DNA of 12,019 nt from an uncultured Ruminococcus sp. (GTDB lineage Bacteria > Bacillota > Clostridia > Oscillospirales > Ruminococcaceae): assembly GCA_945867875.1 (NCBI GenBank), contig CAMBJF010000056.1:1-12019 (forward strand), in the 5' to 3' direction. Both the position numbers and the translations under genes were made by a program. How positions within the stretch are numbered: the stretch's first letter is position 1; every line of letters starts with the position of its first letter. The notes beneath the pieces were generated by a model, which saw nothing but the letters and a program-made list of their open reading frames with translations, made no database searches and was not told where the DNA came from. This document shows positions 6,231 through 12,019 of this stretch, in pieces.

Positions 6231-7883
6231 GTGATCGACGGAAAAATGCTTAAAGACGCACTTATCTCAGCAGCCCTCACCCTGTCGGAAATGAAAAAAC
6301 AGGTGGACGAGCTTAATGTATATCCCGTTCCCGACGGCGACACGGGTACAAATATGTCCCTCACCCTCACAAATGCTATGAACGCACTTATGTCCGTTCC
6401 CGATGAAGCCGATGTTTCCGAGGTGGCATCAACAGCCGCTTCCGCAATGCTCAGAGGAGCAAGAGGAAACTCAGGCGTTATCACCTCCCTTCTTTTCAGA
6501 GGCTTCTCAAAGGGCCTTGCCGGAAAGAAGGAGGCTGACTGCGACGATATCGCCAATGCCCTTGAAATAGGCGTTGAGGCAGCGTACAAGTCCGTTATGA
6601 AGCCCGCCGAGGGCACTATCCTCACCGTTGCGAGAGTCAGCAGCGAAAAGGCTCGTGAAAGCTCATTCCAGACAAACGACCCCGTTTCCCTCTGGAACGA
6701 TGTGTGCCTTGCCGCAGAGGACGCTCTTGCCAAGACTCCCGAGCAGCTCCCTATCCTCAAAAAAGCAGGCGTTGTTGACGCAGGCGGAAAGGGACTTGTC
6801 ATCATCTTCACCGAAATGCTCAAAGCGTTCAGAGGTGAGCCGAGAACAGTTTCCGCAGAACCCAAGGTCATCTCCGACGGCAAGTATTCCTTTACCGTTG
6901 AGGACGATGAGACCGTTGAAATAACCTTCGGCTACTGCACCGAATTTATCGTAAATGTTACCGACACATCAAAAAGCCCCGCCGACCTGAGAAAATATCT
7001 CGAATCTATCGGTGACTGCGTTGTTGTTGTAGATGACGAGGACATCATCAAGGTGCACGTTCACACCGACCACCCCGGTCTTGCCTTTGAAAAGGGACTG
7101 GAATACGGTGCGCTGTGCAATATGAAGATAGACAATATGCGTCTCCAGCGTGAGAAAAAGGCTGCCGCAGCAAAGGCATCAAACGAAAAGCCCGTTCCCG
7201 CCGCTCCCGAAAAGCAGTTCGGCTTCGTTGCCGTTGCAAACGGAAAGGGCATCGAGGCAATGTTTACAGACCTTGGCGCAGACGCTATCGTAAGGGGCGG
7301 TCAGACAATGAACCCCTCCGCCGACGATATCCTCAGAGCGGTTTATGCCGTTCCCGCCGAGATCGTGTTTATCCTCCCTAACAACAAGAACATCATTATG
7401 GCGGCAGAGCAGGCAATGAAGCTCTCCGAAAAGACCATCTGCGTTCTGAGGACGATCTCCGTTCCTCAGGGAATGTCCGCAATGATGAATTTCGACCCCG
7501 ACAGCGATTTTGACACCAACCGTATGAATATGACCCTTGCCGCAGAAAAGGTGCAGTCAGGACTTGTTACCTTTGCCGCAAGAGACAGCAGTTTCAGCGG
7601 TCACGAAATAAAATCAGGTGATATCCTTGCTCTTGAAAACGGCAGGCTGTCCTTTATCGACAGGGACGTTACCCGTGCCGCATACAAGCTCACAAGAAAG
7701 CTTATGAAGAATCTGAAGAAAAATGCAGGCTTCATAACCGTGATGTACGGCGCAGATGTGTCTGCGGAAAAGGCTGAGGAGCTTGAAAATATAATGCGTT
7801 CAAAGCTTGGCTCTGTTGACGTGAATTTTGTACAGGGCGGTCAGCCTGTTTACTACTACATCATTTCCGTTGAGCCCAACTAA
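6231..7883 (+). CDS. fakA: Fatty acid kinase catalytic subunit FakA (DAK/YloV family)
   Basis: The ATP-binding subunit that phosphorylates fatty acids carried by FakB, giving acyl phosphate for phospholipid or acyl metabolism. The N-terminal DhaL-like kinase domain (about 1-200) has VYPVPDGDTGTNM (30-42), with the Asp residues that bind Mg-ATP, GARGNSGVI (76-84) and DAGGKGL (183-189). The middle domain carries GYCTEFI with Cys236 and HVH (His276, His278), matching the metal-binding Cys and His reported for Staphylococcus FakA. The C-terminal DegV-like part (about 325-550) is the FakB-facing domain. Length, 550 residues, is normal. Start is GTG, with GGAGATGA (6219-6226) upstream. Unusually, no asp23-like yloU precedes it and no fakB is nearby; instead it leads into the ATPase and oxidoreductase genes with a 9-base gap. 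Confidence 0.92.
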   Translation: MIDGKMLKDALISAALTLSEMKKQVDELNVYPVPDGDTGTNMSLTLTNAMNALMSVPDEADVSEVASTAASAMLRGARGNSGVITSLLFRGFSKGLAGKKEADCDDIANALEIGVEAAYKSVMKPAEGTILTVARVSSEKARESSFQTNDPVSLWNDVCLAAEDALAKTPEQLPILKKAGVVDAGGKGLVIIFTEMLKAFRGEPRTVSAEPKVISDGKYSFTVEDDETVEITFGYCTEFIVNVTDTSKSPADLRKYLESIGDCVVVVDDEDIIKVHVHTDHPGLAFEKGLEYGALCNMKIDNMRLQREKKAAAAKASNEKPVPAAPEKQFGFVAVANGKGIEAMFTDLGADAIVRGGQTMNPSADDILRAVYAVPAEIVFILPNNKNIIMAAEQAMKLSEKTICVLRTISVPQGMSAMMNFDPDSDFDTNRMNMTLAAEKVQSGLVTFAARDSSFSGHEIKSGDILALENGRLSFIDRDVTRAAYKLTRKLMKNLKKNAGFITVMYGADVSAEKAEELENIMRSKLGSVDVNFVQGGQPVYYYIISVEPN

Positions 7884-7892
7884 AAGGAAACT

Positions 7893-8552
7893 ATGAAAAG
7901 AATAACCGTTATCGCAGGGCATTACGGCAGCGGAAAATCCACCTTTGCCGCAAACTATGCCATAGATATGTCGAAAAAGGGTGAAGCGGTCACCGTTGTT
8001 GATATGGACACCGTGAACCCCTATTACCGAACCGCCGATCTGGGCGATCTCTTTGCCGAAAACGGCGTAAAGCTTGCCGCTCCAAGATATGCGGGAACGA
8101 ACCTCGATGTGCCCATACTTGATTTCGATATCCCCGCCCTTTATGCGGAGGGAAGAAACCTTGTCATCGACCTTGGGGGAGATGACGCAGGGGCATATCC
8201 TCTGGGAAAATTCCGAGAGTTCATCTCACAGAACCGTGACGAAGCGGAGATACTTTACGTTGTGAATTTCTGCCGCTTTCTCACTCAGGACCCCGAAGAA
8301 GCCGAAGAGATCCTACGTGAGATAGAAAGAGCCTGCGGACTTTCCGCCACAGGTATTGTCAATAACTCAAACCTTGGCTTTGAGACCGACAGCGAAATAA
8401 TCGGAAGCGGCAGAGCAAAGGCGGAGAAGATATCCGAAATAACACATCTCCCCGTGTTCTGCCACACCCTGCCCCTTATCCCGTCCTGTGACGGCATCGA
8501 CAGGGCAGGCTATTATCCGCTGACAGTATATATCAAAAACGTGTGGAACTGA
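7893..8552 (+). CDS. P-loop ATPase linked to 2-oxoacid oxidoreductase
   Basis: A SIMIBI-class nucleotide-binding protein of 219 residues. Walker A is GHYGSGKST (9-17), the switch segment is VDMDTVNPYYR (36-46), Walker B is VIDLGG (91-96), and GIVNNSN (154-160) resembles the base-recognition strand. The family's deviant signature Lys (KGGxGKT) is replaced by His10, so it is not a standard MinD or ParA; no membrane-targeting helix is seen at the C-terminus. The product resembles MinD/ParA-like ATPases often found beside VOR/KOR genes in Clostridia. Role unknown; maturation or regulation of the iron-sulfur oxidoreductase is a guess. AAAGGAA sits before the ATG and overlaps the fakA stop, so translation is likely coupled to fakA; the ferredoxin gene follows after 34 bases. 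Confidence 0.8.
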   Translation: MKRITVIAGHYGSGKSTFAANYAIDMSKKGEAVTVVDMDTVNPYYRTADLGDLFAENGVKLAAPRYAGTNLDVPILDFDIPALYAEGRNLVIDLGGDDAGAYPLGKFREFISQNRDEAEILYVVNFCRFLTQDPEEAEEILREIERACGLSATGIVNNSNLGFETDSEIIGSGRAKAEKISEITHLPVFCHTLPLIPSCDGIDRAGYYPLTVYIKNVWN

Positions 8553-8586
8553 TCCGCACAATTTACCATAGAAAGGTGGCTTTAAA

Positions 8587-8793
8587 ATGGCTAAGATGAC
8601 TGTCCTTAACGACAGATGCAAGGGCTGCGGACTTTGTGTTTCCGCCTGTCCCAAGCAGATAATCGCTATACGCAAGGATATCCGCACACCCAAGGGCTAC
8701 TGTCCTGCCGAATGCTCCGACCAGAGCAAATGCACAGGCTGCGCCGTTTGCTACACGATGTGCCCCGACTGCGCAATCATTGTCGAAAGATAA
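8587..8793 (+). CDS. 2-oxoacid:ferredoxin oxidoreductase, delta (ferredoxin) subunit
   Basis: A 68-residue 2[4Fe-4S] ferredoxin-like subunit that passes electrons from the catalytic subunits to free ferredoxin. Two cluster motifs are complete: Cys11-x2-Cys14-x2-Cys17-x3-Cys21 and Cys49-x2-Cys52-x2-Cys55-x3-Cys59, with CP after the last Cys of each. Extra Cys at 39, 43 and 62 lie around the second motif. It is the VorD/KorD type, encoded directly before the alpha subunit as usual for this enzyme. AAGGTGG (8573-8579), 7 bases before the ATG, fixes the start. Confidence 0.92.
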   Translation: MAKMTVLNDRCKGCGLCVSACPKQIIAIRKDIRTPKGYCPAECSDQSKCTGCAVCYTMCPDCAIIVER

Positions 8794-8820
8794 ATTTGTA
8801 TCTGAAAGGAATGAAACCCC

Positions 8821-9888
8821 ATGGCTAACGAAAGAATGCTTATGAAGGGCAATGAAGCCCTTGCCGAAGCGGCTGTAAGGGCAGGCTGCAAGTGCTACTT
8901 CGGTTACCCCATCACTCCTCAGACCGAGATCGCCGCTTATATGTCCAAGCGTATGCCCAAGTGCGGCGGCGTGTTTTTACAGGCTGAGAGCGAAATTGCC
9001 GCTATAAATATGGTCTACGGCGCTGCCGCAACAGGCGTCCGTGCAATGACCTCCTCATCATCTCCCGGAATCTCCCTTAAATCCGAGGGTATCTCCTATG
9101 CAGCAGGCTGCGATCTTCCCTGCGTTGTTGTAAATGTTCAGAGAGGCGGCCCCGGTCTCGGCGGTATCCAGCCTGCACAGTCCGACTACTACCTTGCTAC
9201 CAAGGCAGGCGGCCACGGCGATTTCTACATACCTGTATATGCTCCCTGCTCCGTTCAGGAAATGGCTGACTATGCCGTAAAGGCATTCGACACAGCCGAT
9301 AAATTCCGCACACCCGTTATGATACTTTCCGACGGACTTCTGGGACAGATGATGGAGCCTGTTGTGTTCCCCGAGATAACCGACAATGAGCCTGAAAAGG
9401 AATGGGCGTGCAAGGGTCACGGCAATAAGAGACGCCACAACATCATAAACTCCCTCTACCTCAAGCCCGAAGAGCTTGAAGCTTCAAACAGAGAGCGTTT
9501 CAAGAAATATGATATCGAAAAGGCAGAGCTCCCCGAAGTTGAGACATATCTCACCGAGGACGCCGACATTATCGTAACAGGCTACGGCGCTTCCGCAAGA
9601 ATCGTCCGCAGCGCAGTAAATGCCGCAAGAGCTGAGGGCATCAAGGCAGGTATGATAAGACCCATCACCCTCTGGCCCTTCCCCGAAAAGGCATATGCCG
9701 ACACAGTAGAGACTGCAAAGGCTTACCTTGTTGTTGAGCTTTCAATGGGTCAGATGGTGGACGATGTAAGGCTTGCAACAAGCTGCCGCAGACCCGTCCG
9801 CTTCTTCGGACGCACAGGCGGAGTTATCCACACACCCGCCGAAATTCTTGCTCAGATAAAGACTATCGCTAAGGAGGAACTGAAGTAA
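8821..9888 (+). CDS. vorB: 2-oxoacid:ferredoxin oxidoreductase, alpha subunit (VorB/KorA type)
   Basis: The alpha subunit of a heterotetrameric enzyme that converts a 2-oxoacid and CoA to acyl-CoA and CO2, reducing ferredoxin, or runs in reverse. The pyrimidine-binding PFOR domain spans about 8-235: GYPITPQTE (28-36), ESE (56-58, with the Glu that activates thiamine diphosphate in the family), and RGGPGLGGIQPAQSDY (108-123). The second domain spans about 245-350, with VTGYGASAR (252-260) and RPITLWPFP (280-288). Length, 355 residues, is typical. The substrate cannot be settled by eye: 2-oxoisovalerate (VOR) is the usual database assignment for this type, with 2-oxoglutarate (KOR) or aromatic 2-oxoacids as alternatives. 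AAAGGA lies 10 bases before the start. The stop overlaps the next start by one base (TAATG). Confidence 0.9.
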   Translation: MANERMLMKGNEALAEAAVRAGCKCYFGYPITPQTEIAAYMSKRMPKCGGVFLQAESEIAAINMVYGAAATGVRAMTSSSSPGISLKSEGISYAAGCDLPCVVVNVQRGGPGLGGIQPAQSDYYLATKAGGHGDFYIPVYAPCSVQEMADYAVKAFDTADKFRTPVMILSDGLLGQMMEPVVFPEITDNEPEKEWACKGHGNKRRHNIINSLYLKPEELEASNRERFKKYDIEKAELPEVETYLTEDADIIVTGYGASARIVRSAVNAARAEGIKAGMIRPITLWPFPEKAYADTVETAKAYLVVELSMGQMVDDVRLATSCRRPVRFFGRTGGVIHTPAEILAQIKTIAKEELK

Positions 9889-10634
9889 TGGCTATTTATC
9901 AGAAGCCTCACGCTTTAGAGGATATCAGTATGCACTTCTGCCCCGGCTGCACACACGGTATTGTTCACCGTCTTGTATGCGAGGTTATCGACGAAATGGG
10001 CATCGAGGGCGACACTATCGGAATCTGTCCCGTAGGCTGCTCCGTAGTTTCCTATGACTACTTTGCCTGCGATATGATCGAAGCGGCTCACGGACGTGCT
10101 CCCGCCGTCGCAACAGGCGTTAAGCGTTCAAGACCCGACAAGTTCGTATTTACATATCAGGGTGACGGCGACCTTGCGGCTATCGGAACCTGCGAAACAG
10201 TCCACGCAGCCACAAGAGGCGAGAACATCACCATAATCTTCATCAACAACACCATTTACGGTATGACAGGCGGACAGATGGCTCCCACCACCCTCCCCGG
10301 TCAGGTAACACAGACCACACCTTTCGGACGTGACCCCAAGGTTGCAGGCTACCCCGTAATGGTCTGTGAGATGCTTTCCCAGCTCACAGGAACAGCCTAT
10401 GCTGAAAGAGTTTCAGTTGATTCCCCCGCACACATCAATGCGGCTAAAAAGGCTATCCGCAAGGGCTTTGAAGTTCAGAAGAACAAGCAGGGCTTCTCAA
10501 TAATCGAGGTTCTTTCCACCTGTCCCACAAACTGGGGCATGACTCCTGTGGAAGCTCTCGAAAGAGTAAGGACCGAAATGATCCCCTACTATCCTCTCGG
10601 CGTTTACAAGGACATCACAGCCGAGAACAAGTAA
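9888..10634 (+). CDS. 2-oxoacid:ferredoxin oxidoreductase, beta (TPP-binding) subunit
   Basis: The thiamine diphosphate subunit (VorA/KorB type). The cofactor motif is GDGD (92-95) through FINN (118-121), followed by IYGMTGGQMAPTT (123-135), a hallmark of the family. Cys18 and Cys21 in FCPGCTHG, Cys51 in VGCS and Cys212 in STCPTNWG are placed as expected for the [4Fe-4S] cluster ligands in this subunit; Cys47 is nearby. Length, 248 residues, is normal. A perfect AAGGAGG (9871-9877) precedes the ATG, which shares one base with the alpha subunit stop, so the two subunits are coupled in translation. Confidence 0.93.
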   Translation: MAIYQKPHALEDISMHFCPGCTHGIVHRLVCEVIDEMGIEGDTIGICPVGCSVVSYDYFACDMIEAAHGRAPAVATGVKRSRPDKFVFTYQGDGDLAAIGTCETVHAATRGENITIIFINNTIYGMTGGQMAPTTLPGQVTQTTPFGRDPKVAGYPVMVCEMLSQLTGTAYAERVSVDSPAHINAAKKAIRKGFEVQKNKQGFSIIEVLSTCPTNWGMTPVEALERVRTEMIPYYPLGVYKDITAENK

Positions 10635-10653
10635 TCAGAAAGGAGAATATCAG

Positions 10654-11190
10654 ATGACAAGTGAAATTCAGCTTGCAGGCTTCGGCGGACAGGGTATTCT
10701 TTTTGCGGGAAAGGTCCTTGCATACTGCGGTATGCTGGCAGACAGAGAGGTATCATGGCTTCCCTGCTACGGTCCCGAGATGAGAGGCGGCACCTGCAAT
10801 TGTTCGGTATGTCTTTCGGACGAGCCTATCGGTTCACCCGTTGTAAATGAGCCTGACCTGCTCATAGCAATGAACGAGCCTTCCTATACAAAATTCATCG
10901 GCGCAGTAAAGGCAGGGGGCTATGCATTCATAGACAGCACCCTTGTTGACTCCGCAAACCTCCGCAGCGATATCCACGAGTTCAGAGTGCCTGCAACAAG
11001 GCTTGCGGACGAAAATGAGCTCAAAGGCGGCGCAAACATAATCCTCATAGGTAAGCTTATCAAGGAAACAGGCGTTATCTCAATGAGCGACATCGAGGCA
11101 GCTATCAGAAAGATAGTTCCTCCCAAAAAGGCACAGCTTATTGAAAATAACCTGAAAGCTATCAAGCTTGGCTATGATTATGCTGAGTAA
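10654..11190 (+). CDS. 2-oxoacid:ferredoxin oxidoreductase, gamma subunit
   Basis: The gamma subunit (VorC/KorC type), forming the CoA-side domain of the complex. GFGGQGI (9-15) and YGPEMRGGTCNCSV (39-52) are the diagnostic motifs. Length, 178 residues, is typical. AAAGGAG (10639-10645) precedes the ATG by 8 bases, and the gap to the beta gene is 19 bases. With delta, alpha and beta upstream this completes the four-subunit enzyme; a strong terminator 15 bases downstream marks the operon end. Confidence 0.93.
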   Translation: MTSEIQLAGFGGQGILFAGKVLAYCGMLADREVSWLPCYGPEMRGGTCNCSVCLSDEPIGSPVVNEPDLLIAMNEPSYTKFIGAVKAGGYAFIDSTLVDSANLRSDIHEFRVPATRLADENELKGGANIILIGKLIKETGVISMSDIEAAIRKIVPPKKAQLIENNLKAIKLGYDYAE

Positions 11191-11204
11191 TATAATATAA
11201 AAAC

Positions 11205-11238
11205 AGCGGCTTCGTCCTTTTCGGACGGAGCCGCTTTC
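11205..11238 (+). terminator. Terminator of the fakA-oxidoreductase operon
   Basis: A 13-bp stem with one wobble pair, 11205-11217 with 11223-11235 (AGCGGCTTCGTCC / GGACGGAGCCGCT), around a 5-base loop, starts 15 bases after the gamma subunit stop. The T tail is short (TTT), but an A run precedes the stem, so it could also act on the opposite strand. Confidence 0.82.
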
Positions 11239-11248
11239 CCATACAAAA

Positions 11249-11274
11249 ATATCCCCGCCAAACGGCAGGGATAT
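11249..11274 (-). terminator. Terminator of the minus-strand gene at the right edge
   Basis: ATATCCC (11249-11255) pairs with GGGATAT (11268-11274) and GCC (11257-11259) with GGC (11264-11266), one mismatch between them, loop AAAC. On the minus strand the stem is followed by five U (A run 11244-11248). It sits about 10 bases after the stop codon of the gene ending at 11285. Confidence 0.8.
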
Positions 11275-11284
11275 CCAAAAAACA

Positions 11285-12019
11285 TCACAATTCCCACTTG
11301 ATAACAACGCTGTCTCCCTCGTGGAGCAGGTCCATAAAGCTTGCATTCTGACCGTTAAGGGTGAGTATCATATTGCCGCTTGGTGGCGGGTCGCTGGTGT
11401 CAATGTCCGCAAGCGCCATAAGCTCAATAAATTCGTGAGGGGAGTTGTCCGTCCTCGGGTCAAGATGAGTGGGCTTGCCGTTGAGTATCACCGTAATGCT
11501 GCCATTTTCCGCAGCAGACTGGGGAGCAGGAACTTCCGCCTTAACAGGAGCAGGCTCGGGAGCGGGAGTAATGCCCGAAAGCGTCTCCACAGTGCGGCTC
11601 GCCTTTTCGTCCTTCAGAGCAATATCCCTTGCAGCATTGGGCTGATTGTCTGAATAAGACCTCCTGTCACGGGTAACAAATGCATCATTCTCTTCAAGAA
11701 CATAATCATCTCTTACAAGCCTGTCATTCTTGAAAAATGCAATGCCCGAGCAGTCGTATGGCAGTGACATAATAAGGTCGCCGAGAGTTTCAATGGACTC
11801 TATCTCAATGTTGTCATAATTCTGCACACTGTAGCTGCCCGTAACAACAGCGCCGTTGGCACGGACAGTTCTGCCGTAAGTGTATTCTTCGCCGTCAATG
11901 ATGATCTTCTTTGAGAATATCTCTCCCGCAATGTCGCTCACCGTCACCGCAGCATTTGCACCAATGGTAGCAGGTGTAAAGTCGATAACATCGCCGGGCT
12001 TGACGGTGTATTCAAGAGC
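11285..12019 (-). CDS. C-terminal part of a protein with two ubiquitin-like repeats, possibly FtsA/PilM-like
   Basis: The frame is open to the window edge, so the gene continues beyond 12019 and the GTG at 11947 is not a credible start. The visible 244 residues have no membrane span. A first beta-rich unit (from the edge to about residue 115) includes VKPGDVIDF, GEEYTYGRTVRANG and FFKNDRLVRDDYVLEENDAF. A Pro/Ala-rich linker (PAPEPAPVKAEVPAPQ) follows, then a last unit, ITVILNGKPTHL to MILTLNGQNASFMDLLHEGD and SVVIKWEL. The recurring NG-x(5-8)-L-x-E-G/N-D pattern resembles a ubiquitin/ThiS-like fold. Large clostridial 'cell division FtsA domain' proteins end in very similar segments, which is my best guess; the diagnostic ATPase domain is outside the window. 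It has its own terminator. Confidence 0.55.
   Translation of the reverse strand, partial: ALEYTVKPGDVIDFTPATIGANAAVTVSDIAGEIFSKKIIIDGEEYTYGRTVRANGAVVTGSYSVQNYDNIEIESIETLGDLIMSLPYDCSGIAFFKNDRLVRDDYVLEENDAFVTRDRRSYSDNQPNAARDIALKDEKASRTVETLSGITPAPEPAPVKAEVPAPQSAAENGSITVILNGKPTHLDPRTDNSPHEFIELMALADIDTSDPPPSGNMILTLNGQNASFMDLLHEGDSVVIKWEL

Noticed and set aside
7893..8552. MinD septum-site regulator, tempting because divIC is nearby
   Set aside because: The signature Lys and the C-terminal membrane-targeting helix are missing, no minC or minE is adjacent, and the gene belongs to the oxidoreductase operon.
8821..11190. Pyruvate:ferredoxin oxidoreductase
   Set aside because: Clostridial PFOR is usually one large fused polypeptide; the separate short subunits with this order and the alpha-subunit motifs fit the VOR/KOR type better.
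1..12019. CRISPR array, prophage, insertion sequence, toxin-antitoxin or defence genes, tRNA or rRNA
   Set aside because: No regularly spaced repeats, integrase or transposase motifs, or RNA gene signatures were seen; the genes are conserved housekeeping, sporulation and metabolic types.

Overview
The window reads as the end of a draft contig from a Gram-positive, low-to-mid GC anaerobe of the Clostridia, most likely the Ruminococcus/Oscillospiraceae lineage. The clues are the sporulation-type yabP-yabQ-divIC-yabR gene order, a clostridial SecD and SecF encoded separately, a ferredoxin-dependent 2-oxoacid oxidoreductase, a PAS/GGDEF-like protein of the kind common in rumen and gut Ruminococcus, strong AGGAGG-type ribosome binding sites and textbook sigma-A promoters. 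The genus is inference. No mobile element, CRISPR array, tRNA or rRNA is visible, and no stretch over 300 bases lacks a gene.

Layout. Bases 1-47 are not genomic: they are an Illumina Nextera i7 adapter left on the contig end. Next comes the 3' part of a PAS plus degenerate GGDEF protein (to 1000), closed by a terminator inside a small tandem array of hairpins. A perfect-consensus sigma-A promoter (1102-1130) then drives secD-secF, which overlap by 4 bases. A small isochorismatase-fold cysteine hydrolase follows (3649-4173). On the minus strand lie yabP, yabQ, divIC and yabR (5975 down to 4222), with a sigma-E-like promoter candidate before yabP and a separate sigma-A-like promoter before divIC. 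Divergently, fakA (fatty acid kinase catalytic subunit) starts a tight plus-strand run: fakA, a P-loop ATPase and the four subunits of a 2-oxoacid:ferredoxin oxidoreductase of the VOR/KOR type (6231-11190). The right end holds the C-terminal part of a minus-strand protein with two ubiquitin-like repeats, probably the tail of an FtsA/PilM-like ATPase, cut by the window edge.

How the genes work together. SecDF helps complete protein export. DivIC acts in septation, YabP and YabQ in sporulation, and YabR is an RNA-binding partner that commonly travels with them. The last operon couples two branches of acyl metabolism. The oxidoreductase interconverts a 2-oxoacid and an acyl-CoA using ferredoxin, and FakA phosphorylates free fatty acids. 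In a Ruminococcus-like host that scavenges branched-chain volatile fatty acids, this pairing may link uptake of those acids to reductive synthesis of valine, leucine or isoleucine precursors; this is an inference from gene order.

I did not find a clearly new defence or mobile system. The best leads are the fakA-ATPase-oxidoreductase operon, the ATPase itself, the split promoter arrangement of yabP/divIC, and the repeat-bearing protein at the right edge.
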